A stretch of 64,000 nt of DNA from Caulobacter sp. FWC26 (GCF_002742645.2 NZ_CP033875.1:2458001-2522000); one strand, 5' to 3'. Shown: positions 43,217 through 52,097, numbered from the stretch's first letter. Made by a program: numbers and translations. The notes: generated by a model not told the origin, from the letters alone.

Positions 43217-44731
43217 CTATTTCACGACAATGGAGATCGGGTTCGCGTAGAACCACAGGTCCGACCACGGATCTTCACCTGGCAGGTCCGGCAGCGGTTC
43301 GCTCTCCGCGCCGTTCGTGCCCCGGACCCGGATATAGGTGGAGCGGCGCACGTCCTTGAGCGCGTAGACCATCGACAGCACCTCGCCCTCGCGCGCCCAG
43401 GAGGTTGGGGTGAAGGCGCGCACGACGCGGGTCGAGGGATTGGCGTCGAGCGTGCGGTCGGCGGCCGGTCCGATGATGTCGCCCTGAATCAGGTCGATGC
43501 GGGCGACGCTGGGCGAAAAGCCGCCAAAGTTCTTGCCCGCCGGGTCGCGCACCCGGATGACCACCATGACGTCCGTTCCCGCGGGAACCTCCAGTCGCCC
43601 GCCGATCTCGGCCCTGGCGCCGGTGGCGCTGGCGGTGACATCGACCTCGGACACGAGGTCGCCCAGTGTCACGAAGATGCGGCCGTTGCGCAGGCCGTCC
43701 AGTACGTCGTCATAGGTGTGGGCGGCCTTCACATAGGTCTTGGAATACTCGCCCGGCCAGAAGTCCGCGCCGCCGTCGGTGTAATGGCGATGGGAGTCCG
43801 AGGTCGAGGTGACCCACCAGCGGCGCCCCTCGCCCAGCATCGCGTCCCAGAAGCCGCCGAGCTTGGCGGTCATCTGGTCGAAACCGCCGAGGGTCGGCGC
43901 TCGCGAATAGCCGCCGCGATCGCCCTTGCCCTTCAGCGAGCCGTCGGGGTTCAGGCCCGAGGCCTGGTGTCCGGGCGCGCCCTCCATGCCGACCACGACG
44001 TCGGGGGCGGTGTCGTTCCAGTCGCGCAGCTCGGACGGCGAGACCAGGCCGTAGCGGCCCATGCCGGTCGCCGACCGCGACGGGTGGTTGGCGATGACCA
44101 CCGGCGGCTTCGCCAGCGCCTTCATGTGGCGTAGCGCGTCCAGCATGAAGCCTTCTTCGTCGCGGGCCGGGTCGGCCGGCCACGGTTCGCGCCGGTTGTA
44201 GCGGCGCTCGATCCCGAACAGGGCGTCCCGTTCGCTCGCCGTGCGCGGCAGGATCAGGCTGGAGTGCTCGGCCGCCGGCGTATCCAGCTCCATGCCCCAG
44301 AACTGCAGCACGCCCGGCGTCTCGCGGCGAGAGCGCGCCAACTCGGGATAGGCCTCGTCGCGATTCAGTTTGGCGTGGTTGGGACCGCCGTGATCGGTGG
44401 CCACCATCCACGAGAGGCCATACCGGGCGCCCATCCGGGCGTTGGTGGTGATCGGGTTGCTGGCGTCGCCCGCCTTGACCAGGATCGGTGGCTGGGACGG
44501 ATCGGCGCTGGGCTTCACCGAGACGCTGAACCAGCTGTGGACGTGATGGTCGCCGGCCAGCCAGCGGCGCTCGGAAGCCTTGGCCGGCCGCGCGCCGGGG
44601 CGGTTCGGCGCGACCGGCTCGACCGCGTGGCCGGGATGCGCCGACGCCGGGCTTCCGGCGGCCTGCGCGAGGCAGAGCGTCAGGGCGGCAGCCGAACAAG
44701 CGAGACGGGCTCGAGGCGGGAAGGTGCGCAT
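43217..44731 (-). CDS. Exported PHP-domain metallohydrolase, CehA/McbA type (locus B)
   Basis: The 504-residue protein has a signal peptide (ending near SPASA, residue 31) and PHP metal motifs LAGDHHVHSWFS, MVATDHGGPNHAK, VVIANHPSRSATG and STSDSHRHYTDGG. The C-terminal 130 residues form a beta-rich domain. It is a distant paralogue of the locus-A hydrolase, with a different N-terminal arrangement: the metal site starts near residue 60 here and near 160 there. AGGA precedes the ATG. It lies between two TonB receptors on the same strand, which again ties a periplasmic hydrolase to receptor-mediated uptake. Confidence 0.87.
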   Translation of the reverse strand: MRTFPPRARLACSAAALTLCLAQAAGSPASAHPGHAVEPVAPNRPGARPAKASERRWLAGDHHVHSWFSVSVKPSADPSQPPILVKAGDASNPITTNARMGARYGLSWMVATDHGGPNHAKLNRDEAYPELARSRRETPGVLQFWGMELDTPAAEHSSLILPRTASERDALFGIERRYNRREPWPADPARDEEGFMLDALRHMKALAKPPVVIANHPSRSATGMGRYGLVSPSELRDWNDTAPDVVVGMEGAPGHQASGLNPDGSLKGKGDRGGYSRAPTLGGFDQMTAKLGGFWDAMLGEGRRWWVTSTSDSHRHYTDGGADFWPGEYSKTYVKAAHTYDDVLDGLRNGRIFVTLGDLVSEVDVTASATGARAEIGGRLEVPAGTDVMVVIRVRDPAGKNFGGFSPSVARIDLIQGDIIGPAADRTLDANPSTRVVRAFTPTSWAREGEVLSMVYALKDVRRSTYIRVRGTNGAESEPLPDLPGEDPWSDLWFYANPISIVVK

Positions 44732-44780
44732 CCGAATGTCCTAGCCAAACCCTGTGACGCTTCCCACAAGCGATCTTGGG

Positions 44781-44818
44781 AAAGCAAGCCGGCCCGCGCC
44801 GCGGGCGCGCGAGCCGGC
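44781..44818 (-). terminator. Strong hairpin after TonB receptor B
   Basis: On the minus strand the outer arms GCCGGC/GCCGGC and inner arms CGCGCC/GGCGCG are followed by TTGCTTT, 20 nt after the receptor stop and 50 nt before the PHP gene. Probably Rho-independent, perhaps leaky. Confidence 0.7.
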
Positions 44819-44838
44819 CTCAAACCCCGCCGTCAGGC

Positions 44839-47727
44839 CTAGAACTTGGCCCGCAGGCCGAAGCTGACCGTGCGGCCGTAGTTGGTGTAACCGCCGAACC
44901 AGCCGCCCTTGATGAACTGCCGCTGGGAGGCTTTCGTCAGGTTCTGCCCTTCGATCGCCGCCGTGATCTGCGGCGTGATCTTGTAGCTGACGCTGCCATC
45001 AAGCGAGCCGAACGCCTTGTCGTTCAGCGCCGAGAGCCCCGCCCCGCCGACGTCCTGCAGGACGTCGTCGACCCAGCTGTAGCTGGCGCGGGCGGCGAAG
45101 CAGTCCTTCTCGTAGAAGGCCGTCACGTTGAAGCTGTTCTTGGCGACATTGACCATCTCGTCCTTGAGGGTCGGCGAGTAGGTCGCTGCGGTGTCGGTGT
45201 AGGTGTAGTTGGCCAGGAAGCCCAGGCCGTCAAACGGGGCCGGCAAACGCTTGAACAGGTGCTGGTAGGCCAGCTCGACGCCCTTGATCGTCGCCTTGCC
45301 GCCGTTGGTCGGCGAGGTCAGCACGTAGGTCTGGCCGTCGACGACGATGTTGGTGTTCTGACTGTAAACGAAGGTGGTGATGTCCTTGTAGAAGGCCCCG
45401 CCGATCAGCGCGCTGCCCGGCGCGAAGTACCATTCCAGGGTCGCGTCATACTGCCAGGCCTCGAAGGGCTTCAGCAGCGGATTGCCGCCCACGGCCGTCA
45501 GCAGGGTCCCTGAGTTCAGGGTCAGGCGCGGCGCCAGGTCGGCCAGGGACGGCCGGGTGATCACCTTGGCGGCGGCGACGCGGGCCTGCAGGGTCTCGGT
45601 CAGCTCCAGCGCGAAGTTGGCCGTCGGCAGGACGTCGGTATAGGTCTTCTCGAAGCGGACGGGCAGCGCCGCCGTGCCGTTGTCGGCGTGACCCGACGAG
45701 ACCTGCTTGGTCTGCGCCACACGCACGCCGACCTCACCGCGCAGGGGCGCGCCGAACAGGTTGGTGTCGATGTCGCCCAGGGCGTAGCCGGCCCCGATCT
45801 TCTCGGACACGCGATACGAATTGCGCTGGTCCGCGCGGGCCGTGCCCTTCTGGTTCGGGTCGCGCAGGGCCCAGAACGCGGCCGGGTCCGGCATGGCCCA
45901 GCGCGTCGGCAGGCCGGCGGAGGCGCCGCCCAGGAAGTCGGTGACCGGGAACGGGTCGAAATAGTCCGCGCCGAAGAACTTGCCGGTCAGGTTGGTCGTG
46001 TAGTTGATGTCGGCGCGATTATAGGATCGCGAGCGCTCGCGAAATTTGACGCCGAACTGAAGGCGGCTGACCGGACCCAGGCTCACCGGCCGCTCGGCGT
46101 CGAACTGCAGGGCGGTCTCGTCGTCCGTAGCGTTGTTCACCCGCCATTCGATGCGGCGGAACGGCAGCAGGGACGGGTTGTTCAGGTCCGCGGTCAGCAG
46201 ACTGACGTCCGGCAGCCCGTCGCCAGCCTGGGGCAGGTTGAACGTGGCCCGGCCCATCGACCCCTGCAGACGGGTGCGGGTGATTGGCTTGGAGGTTTCC
46301 GAATAGGCCCGGGCGTAGGCGAGGTCGCCGGTGATCGTCCAGTCCTCGAGCTTCTGACGGATCTTGCCGGCGACCATCATGTTGTCGTGAGCCAGGTCGC
46401 TGACTTCGCGACCGATCTGACTGTTGGTGTTCGCCGTGCCGCCCATCATGACGCCGTCCTTGATCACGGCCGAGCCGGCGACCAGGGTCGAGAGATCCGG
46501 ATCGACCGAGTAGGTCAGTTCGTCATAGTGGTCGTCGAGCTTGGTGTAGCTGCCGTCCAGCGTGATTTCCGTGGCGTCGCTGGGCCGATACTGGGCCGAG
46601 AGGACGACGCCCTTGCGCTTGCGGTCCTCGCGCTCCAGCGTCGGGCGGATATTGGTCGCATACAGCTGCACGCCCTGGGCGATCAGGCTCTTTCCCAGGG
46701 TGGTGGTCGCGCTGGGATAGCTCCAGCCCACGCCGGTGATGCGGTCCTGGCGCAGGGTGCGCTCATCGTACACCGCCGCCGCCAGCACGCCGAAGGTGCC
46801 GGCCGCGTTGGTCCAGCTGGCCAGGCCCGACACGCGCGGGTCGGTCTTGCCGGCGAGCTCGGGATGGCTGGCGGTGGCCGACAGCGCCAGGGTCGTGCGG
46901 CCTAGGTCCAGCGGACGAAAGGTCTTGATATCGACCACGCCGCCGATGGCCCCCTCGTCCAGAGAGGCCAGCGGCGTCTTGCCGACCTCGACGCCGGCCA
47001 CCAATTCCGACGGCAGGGTGTCGAAGCGGAACTGGCGGCCGCTCTGGCCGCTGTCGCGCATGTTCTCGTTCACCGCGGCGCTGCGGCCGTTCAGGGTGAC
47101 GATCTGGAAGTTCGGGCCCAGGCCCCGGACGCGGATGAAAAGGCCCTCGCCCCGGTCGCGGGTGATGGCCACGCCCGGCACGCGCTGCAGGGCCTCGGCG
47201 ATGTTGTTGGACGGGAACTTGCCGATGTCCTCGGCCGAGATCGCGTCGACGACATTGGCAGCCTTGCGCTTTTCGTTCAGGGCGCGGGCGAGCGAATTGG
47301 CGAATCCGCCCGTGACGACGAGCTCCTCGAGCTCGGTGGGCTCGTCAGCCCGGGCTGGGACCGCCTCGGCGCGCGGCGCGGCCGCGGCGGGGTTGGCCTC
47401 GGTCGAGACCTTCTGGGCCGCCGGGCGCAGGATCGCCGCGCCGCCGTTGCGCACGAACGTCAGGCCCGTGCCCCGCAGCAGCTCGGCCAGGCCGCGCTCG
47501 GCGTCGAACTGGCCGCGCACGCCTTGGGTGTGCTTGCCGCTCAGCAGGGCCGGATCGGCCAGAACCTGCAGGCCCGTGGCCCGGGAAAAGCTCGGCAGGG
47601 CCGAGGCCAGGTCGCCAGCCGGGATGGCCAGGGTCGGCTTTTCGGGCGGCGCGGCCACGACGGGGCTCGCCGCCAGCAACGCGGCCGCGGAGGCCGAGCC
47701 AAGCCAGGTCCAGGTCTTCGAAGTCAT
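44839..47727 (-). CDS. TonB-dependent receptor with STN domain (locus B)
   Basis: The 962-residue receptor has a signal peptide (MTSKTWTWLGSASAAALLA, cleavage after VVAA); an STN domain (LAIPAGDLASALPSFSRATG, ERGLAELLRGTGL); a linker; the TonB-box-like ELEELVVTGGFANSLARAL; and the plug KFPSNNIAEALQRVPGVAIT, IRVRGLGPNFQIVTLNGRSA and EVGKTPLASLDEGAIGGVVD. The plug pattern matches the TonB-Xanth-Caul type (TIGR01782), often linked to carbohydrate or organic ligands. The ATG at 47727 with GGGGA upstream is chosen over a start 20 codons earlier. FecR and ECF sigma genes lie directly upstream. Confidence 0.92.
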   Translation of the reverse strand: MTSKTWTWLGSASAAALLAASPVVAAPPEKPTLAIPAGDLASALPSFSRATGLQVLADPALLSGKHTQGVRGQFDAERGLAELLRGTGLTFVRNGGAAILRPAAQKVSTEANPAAAAPRAEAVPARADEPTELEELVVTGGFANSLARALNEKRKAANVVDAISAEDIGKFPSNNIAEALQRVPGVAITRDRGEGLFIRVRGLGPNFQIVTLNGRSAAVNENMRDSGQSGRQFRFDTLPSELVAGVEVGKTPLASLDEGAIGGVVDIKTFRPLDLGRTTLALSATASHPELAGKTDPRVSGLASWTNAAGTFGVLAAAVYDERTLRQDRITGVGWSYPSATTTLGKSLIAQGVQLYATNIRPTLEREDRKRKGVVLSAQYRPSDATEITLDGSYTKLDDHYDELTYSVDPDLSTLVAGSAVIKDGVMMGGTANTNSQIGREVSDLAHDNMMVAGKIRQKLEDWTITGDLAYARAYSETSKPITRTRLQGSMGRATFNLPQAGDGLPDVSLLTADLNNPSLLPFRRIEWRVNNATDDETALQFDAERPVSLGPVSRLQFGVKFRERSRSYNRADINYTTNLTGKFFGADYFDPFPVTDFLGGASAGLPTRWAMPDPAAFWALRDPNQKGTARADQRNSYRVSEKIGAGYALGDIDTNLFGAPLRGEVGVRVAQTKQVSSGHADNGTAALPVRFEKTYTDVLPTANFALELTETLQARVAAAKVITRPSLADLAPRLTLNSGTLLTAVGGNPLLKPFEAWQYDATLEWYFAPGSALIGGAFYKDITTFVYSQNTNIVVDGQTYVLTSPTNGGKATIKGVELAYQHLFKRLPAPFDGLGFLANYTYTDTAATYSPTLKDEMVNVAKNSFNVTAFYEKDCFAARASYSWVDDVLQDVGGAGLSALNDKAFGSLDGSVSYKITPQITAAIEGQNLTKASQRQFIKGGWFGGYTNYGRTVSFGLRAKF

Positions 47728-47832
47728 GTCGTCATCCCCGTTTCGCGCGGCGTTCGACGCCGGTTCGGCCGGGAAGACGCTGGCCACCCTCGAACCCGGA
47801 CAGGGATTTTTGTGAAGTTTCGGCGACGGCGG

Positions 47833-48756
47833 TCAGCGCGAGAGCAGAAAGCCGTCCGACGTCTGACGGACGGTGAAGCCGTGCATCAGCGCCAGATCGC
47901 GCACCAGGGCTCGGGGCTCGTCAAGCCGGAAGCGGCCAGCCACCCGTTGGCGACCCAAGGCCGGATCGGCGATCACGATCGGTGTGGGCGAGGCGCGGTT
48001 CAGGCGCTCGACCAGCCGCGCCAGGGGGATGCCGTCCGTTTCCAGCCAGCCCGAGCGCCAGTCGTCGGCATGGAGGTCGAACGCGCGGATCGCCGACAGC
48101 CGGCCCTCCTTGGCGAAAGCCCGCTGGCCCATGGTCAGCTCGGCCGTGCGGTGGATCAGCCCCGCCGGCGCCAGCCGAACGCGACCGCGACGCACCGAAA
48201 GCTCCAGGCGCCCATCGCTGCGCTCGAGGTCGAAGGCGGTGCCCAGCACACGGGCCGAGCCTTCGGGCGCCTTGACCGTGAACGGCCGTCCCGCGTCGTG
48301 GGCGACGTCGAAGAAGGCCTCGCCGCTGACCAGCTCGACCTGGCGCCGCCGGGCGCCCAGGCGCGCCTCCAGGCGGGTCGCGCCGTCCAGGGTGACCTGC
48401 GTGCCGTCGGCCAGGGTGGCGACCCGGTGCTGGCCCGGCGCGGTCTGCAGCACCACTGGCGCGACGGTCATCAGCTGAATCTGCGGCCAGGCGACGACGG
48501 CGGCCAGGCCGCAGGCCGCCAGACCGCCCGCCAGCGCGGCCCAACGCCCAGCGCGGCGCGGGACTCTCCGCCGTTGTTCGCTCAGCCGCATCGCCTCAGC
48601 CAGGGCGGGGTCCTGACTGGCGCGCCAAACCGCGTCGAAGGCTTGGCCGTGGGTCGGATCGGCCGACTTCCAGGTCTCGAAGGCGGCGTCCTGACGGTCG
48701 CCGTCGTCCAGACGTCGCGCCGCCCAGACGGCGGCCTCTTGGCGGATGCGGCTCAT
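47833..48756 (-). CDS. FecR-family anti-sigma factor (locus B)
   Basis: The 307-residue protein has an N-terminal DUF4880-like segment (EAAVWAARRLDDGDRQDAAFE, given in part: WKSADPTHGQAFDAVW), a transmembrane helix (about 69-88, WAALAGGLAACGLAAVVAWP) and the FecR domain (HRVATLADGTQVTLDGATRL, SGEAFFDVAHDAGRPFTV). The C-terminus ends in an STN-contacting region. Its start overlaps the sigma gene stop by 4 nt. Confidence 0.92.
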   Translation of the reverse strand: MSRIRQEAAVWAARRLDDGDRQDAAFETWKSADPTHGQAFDAVWRASQDPALAEAMRLSEQRRRVPRRAGRWAALAGGLAACGLAAVVAWPQIQLMTVAPVVLQTAPGQHRVATLADGTQVTLDGATRLEARLGARRRQVELVSGEAFFDVAHDAGRPFTVKAPEGSARVLGTAFDLERSDGRLELSVRRGRVRLAPAGLIHRTAELTMGQRAFAKEGRLSAIRAFDLHADDWRSGWLETDGIPLARLVERLNRASPTPIVIADPALGRQRVAGRFRLDEPRALVRDLALMHGFTVRQTSDGFLLSR

Positions 48757-49259
48757 CGGCGGCCTCCGCTGGCGCGGCGCTCGGCCCGCGCGATCTCGCG
48801 ATGCAGCTGCTCCAGCGCCCGCACCACGTGCTTTTCGACCGCCGCCTCGCTGAGGCTGAGATCCTGGGCGATCTGACGCGGCGAGTGGCCGTGCAACCGG
48901 CGGCGGATGAACACGTCGCGACGCAGGGGCGGCATGGCGTCCAGCGCCTTGCCGAACACCTCGACCTTCTGGCGATGCATCAGGATCTGCTCCGGCGCGG
49001 GGGCTTGGCAGGGAATGTCGTCGTCCAGCGCCTGGGCGGGCCGTCGGCTGGCGCGGCGGAAGTGATCGCGCACAAGATTCAAGGCGATGCGATAGCCCAG
49101 CGCGGCCCTGTCAACGATGGTCCGCGCCTGCTCGTAGGCAAGCAGGCGCTCGAATGTTTCCTGCACCAAATCCTCGGCCGTCGCGGGATCACGCGTCCGC
49201 CGAACGATAAACTGATAAAGGTCGCGCCGCTGCGCGCGCAGGCTAACGAGGTCGCTCAT
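48753..49259 (-). CDS. ECF sigma factor, FecI type (locus B)
   Basis: The 168-residue protein has region 2 (RDPATAEDLVQETFERLLAY, ALGYRIALNLVRDHFRRASR) and region 4 (LDAMPPLRRDVFIRRRLHG, SPRQIAQDLSLSEAAVEKHV). MSDLVSLR at 49259 is the start by homology; the longer frame to 49328 runs into the promoter. GGGGGAG lies 12 nt upstream. It controls the receptor operon downstream through FecR. Confidence 0.9.
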   Translation of the reverse strand: MSDLVSLRAQRRDLYQFIVRRTRDPATAEDLVQETFERLLAYEQARTIVDRAALGYRIALNLVRDHFRRASRRPAQALDDDIPCQAPAPEQILMHRQKVEVFGKALDAMPPLRRDVFIRRRLHGHSPRQIAQDLSLSEAAVEKHVVRALEQLHREIARAERRASGGRR

Positions 49260-49659
49260 CGTAGCGCTTGGCTCCCCCAGGGAGCGGAATAGCGGACGGA
49301 CCGACCAAGCATGGCCAGGCGCTAGCACGACTTTGTGACACTATCGTCCTTTCGCGCCGAACGCCGCCTCAGCGCCAACAGCTGACATGGGCGCACTTCC
49401 AGAAACTGGACGTTCGCGCCATTCTGAGAAGTGCTTGCTTACGGAGAGGTGGATGTCGCCCTGGCCAAGATAGCGAGGTCCTGAGAGCCAGGCCATTCGC
49501 GCCCCTGCTCGCTCCGTGTTCTTGCGCGGCTGGGCGACGGCCATCGTCGCAAAGCGTTGCTGCGCGGCTATGTCGAGGAGTCGGCAGACGCCCGGCCTCG
49601 ACCGTGACACGACCTCCAGAATGCTGAACCAGAGGGCTAAATGACAAGAAGACCCGCTC
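49260..49659. other. 400-bp intergenic region with one copy of a 45-bp repeat
   Basis: I found no convincing gene. Short frames on both strands here have the look of the repetitive intergenic sequences of alphaproteobacteria that are often misannotated as small proteins. The region contains repeat copy 1 (49372-49416) and separates the ECF sigma gene from the HWE kinase. It marks the left border of the accessory-looking segment. Confidence 0.5.
49372..49416 (+). repeat. 45-bp direct repeat, copy 1
   Basis: 39 of 45 bases match the copy at 51978-52022 in the same orientation. The best-conserved 3' part contains TCCAGAAACTGGACGTTCG, with an internal TCCAG-AAA-CTGGA dyad. Probably a member of a dispersed intergenic repeat family (inference). 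Confidence 0.7.
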
Positions 49660-50770
49660 ATGAACACTGACGACCCGCGCGGGGGCCGAAGGTCTGCCTG
49701 GAGGGCGCGCGGACCAAGCGGACGGGGACCTCTCGCAACGGCTAGCCGACGCGACGGCGCGCGCCGATCGCCAGGAAGAGCTCTTCCACGAGCTGATCGA
49801 GCGGTGTCCCTTCGGCATCTACATCGTCGACGCCGACTTCAAGATCGCCTCGATGAACCAACGCTCTCAGAACGGCGCCTTCACCAATGTTCGTCCCGTA
49901 ATTGGTCGCGCGTTCGAAGAGGCCATGCGCATCCTCTGGCCCGAGGAGGTCGCCCAGGAGATTCTCGGCCACTTTCGCCGGACATTGGAGACGGGGGAGC
50001 CGTTCTATTCGCGTGACTTCTATCGCCCACGGAATGACGTCGACGAGGTCGAGGGCTACGAGTGGGAATTGCAGCGCACCCGAACGCCCGACGGGCGCCA
50101 CGGGGTGATCTGCTATTACTACGACTCAACCGAGCTGCGGCGCGCGCAGCAGCAGATTTCCTCGGACCAGCGCCGTCTCGAGCTACTCGTCGACGAGCTG
50201 AACCATCGTGTGAAGAACACCCTGGCGATCGTTCAGTCCCTCGCGGCGCAGAGCTTTCGCGGGTCGGACATCCCTTCGCATGCGCGAGAGGCTTTCGAGG
50301 GCCGCCTGGAGGCTCTGGCCGGTGCCCACGATGTCCTCACCCGCAATCACTGGGCTGAGGCCGACGTTGCCACTATCGTCGTGAACGGGGCGAGGGCGTG
50401 CGGCGTCGAGGGGAGATTGCGCGTCTCGGGGCCAACGGTCGGCCTGGCGCCGCAGACGGCGGTGACCATGGCCATGGCGGTGCATGAGCTTCTCACGAAC
50501 GCCCTCAAGTACGGCGCGCTTTCGCGAGACACCGGCGAGGTCGAGGTCACGTGGAAGCTCCAGAAGAACGGTGGATCGCGCCGCCTGCGTTGGGTCTGGC
50601 GCGAGCGCGGCGGTCCGCCCGTCAAGACGCCGACGCGGCGCGGCTTTGGCTCCCGACTGCTGGAAAGCGCCATGGCCGCTGAAGGCCATGGCCGCGCCGA
50701 CCTCGCCTTCAACCCCGATGGCCTAGTGTGCACGCTTACTGCTGACCTCAACCAAGCGTTGGGGACTTAG
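49660..50770 (+). CDS. PAS-HWE sensor histidine kinase, with an apparent 1-nt frameshift near the start
   Basis: The kinase frame runs without a stop from 49664 to 50770 and encodes a PAS domain (LIERCPFGIYIVDADFKIAS, WELQRTRTPDGRHGVICYYY) and an HWE kinase core: H-box ELNHRVKNTLAIVQSLA, N-box HELLTNALKYGAL and the W-x-E of WVWRERGG. No ATG, GTG or TTG is available before 49853, which falls inside the PAS. The ATG at 49660 (MNTDDPRG) is in another frame and would join the PAS frame if the G5 run at 49681-49685 were one base shorter. So either this is a homopolymer frameshift or sequence error, or translation starts at 49853. Confidence 0.8.
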
Positions 50771-50987
50771 ACGGCCGGGGCTTGGCTCCGTATGCCACCG
50801 TATCAGACGAGTTGCGCCGACGCGTCGGCCTGCCAGTGATTAGCGTTCCTGAGCCGCAACGCGCCATGAACAGGCATTGGCAGGCCGCCGCTAAGCTGAC
50901 CTTTGCACAGCCGCACGTTTGCCAGCCGAAGCGACAAGCTCGCCGGACCTTTACAAGAAGATAAGCTCGTCGTGCGACGGTCGGAGG

Positions 50988-51287
50988 ATGGAGCGTCGCC
51001 AAAGTTTAAGACTCCCATTTCCCGCCCTGGTGGCGCTGGTCGCTGCGATAGCATTTGCTCTGACGATGCTTGCTCTTTCTAAGCCAGCAGTGGGCTTGGG
51101 CGACATCCACGCAGCGCAGATCCAGACGAAAGCGCCAGGGGATCAGCATTTCAGCGGCTGCAGAGCGGCCCGGGCCGCGGGACGCGAAAACATACCCTCT
51201 TGGGATCCATCTTACCGCAGTAGCATGGATGGCGACGGTGACGGATTGGCTTGCGAGCCGTATCGGGGCAACAATTCTCGTGGGTGA
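50988..51287 (+). CDS. Excalibur calcium-binding domain protein, membrane-anchored
   Basis: The 99-residue protein has an N-terminal hydrophobic helix (about 11-29, FPALVALVAAIAFALTMLAL), a short linker, and an Excalibur domain (FSGCRAARAAG, then SMDGDGDGLACEPY) whose DxDxDG loop binds calcium and whose two Cys probably form a disulfide. Excalibur domains occur in extracellular proteins, sometimes with nucleases. The ATG at 50988 is preferred to an upstream TTG at 50919. The stop overlaps the 5'-nucleotidase remnant. Confidence 0.78.
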   Translation: MERRQSLRLPFPALVALVAAIAFALTMLALSKPAVGLGDIHAAQIQTKAPGDQHFSGCRAARAAGRENIPSWDPSYRSSMDGDGDGLACEPYRGNNSRG

Positions 51288-51504
51288 GCGTGTCGTGCTG
51301 ACGTTTCGCGAATGGGGCACACCGTTTGATGAAGCGCATTTCGTTGGGCATCACGCCAAGGCTCCGTTTGTCGAAGCATTTGACGCTCACATATTCTTTG
51401 ATGACCAGGAGAAGCACGTTCTAGGCGCAAGAGCTTTGGTCCCCGCGGGACACGTGCCGGGCCCTCACGCTGCGGACCAGCTGATTGTTCCCGCAGCGGA
51501 ATAG
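51280..51504 (+). pseudogene. C-terminal remnant of a cytosolic 5'-nucleotidase
   Basis: In the frame from 51280, GERVVLTFREWGTPFDEAHF, AKAPFVEAFDAHIFFDDQEK and VPAGHVPGPHAADQL match the last 70 or so residues of NT5C/PF06189-type 5'-nucleotidases (TLRxWGVxIDEAFFLGG, HIFFDDQ, VPxGxVPYG). The N-terminal three quarters of the protein are absent. The fragment starts within the Excalibur gene's last codons, so a deletion or insertion joined unrelated sequences here. Confidence 0.75.
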
Positions 51505-51701
51505 CACCCTAGCAATCGTCGGGCCCGCTAAATCTCAGACCGCTACAATCGTCACCCCCATATCGAGTAGTGCGTAGTTTACGCAACCTTAAGATCTCAC
51601 GTAAGCTCAGCCGTGGTGGGCTGGATCATGGGGAATGCTGCGGTGGAGTAGCATCACCAAAGAGCTCCAAGCAGAATCACCCCAAGTGTGAGGAGGTTGA
51701 A

Positions 51702-51962
51702 GTGGCTTGGTACAAGAACGTTGACAATTTGAGAAAGGCGAATGGAACCGAAGCGGTTTGGTCAACTGAATATAAACCTGGCGCGATCGTAGCGACTTCT
51801 GGCATTTACCGCTGTAGAAACTGTGGGAAGGAAGCCACTTGCAACAAAGGCGATCCCTTTCCACCCGAGAACCACCACCAACATCCTCAAAGTGGCGCTG
51901 TACTTTGGCGATTAATCGTATGGACTAACACCTCTGGCGACGAGAGCCACGGGGCCGTCTAG
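51702..51962 (+). CDS. 'Protein L'-like zinc-ribbon protein, lower GC
   Basis: The 86-residue product starts at a GTG with GAGGAG about 6 nt upstream, the best ribosome-binding site in the area. The core SGIYRCRNCGKEATCNKGDP, then PPENHHQH and WRLIVWTN matches small proteins annotated 'protein L' in gammaproteobacteria (GIYRCxxCGxE, PPQNHHQH). A CxxC and the clustered His could bind zinc. Base composition (51.5-51.95 kb) is visibly more AT-rich than its neighbours, suggesting transfer. Function unknown. Confidence 0.72.
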   Translation: MAWYKNVDNLRKANGTEAVWSTEYKPGAIVATSGIYRCRNCGKEATCNKGDPFPPENHHQHPQSGAVLWRLIVWTNTSGDESHGAV

Positions 51963-51977
51963 CTTGCAGATACAAAG

Positions 51978-52022
51978 GCGCCAGGAGGCGACATTGGCGC
52001 ACCTCCAGAAACTGGACGTTCG
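51978..52022 (+). repeat. 45-bp direct repeat, copy 2
   Basis: Second copy of the repeat at 49372-49416 (39/45 identical, same orientation), 15 bp after the 'protein L' stop. The two copies bracket the kinase, Excalibur, nucleotidase remnant and protein L segment. Confidence 0.7.
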
Positions 52023-52097
52023 GCATCTGGCTCGAAAAGACCGGCACCGACCTGCGGTGGAGGTTTTACGCAACTTGGCTGGAATGTCAGTCGACCT

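Noticed and set aside
49369..49818. Minus-strand 149-codon frame over repeat copy 1
   Set aside because: Spans the intergenic repeat and the antisense of the kinase start; typical repeat-derived false ORF.
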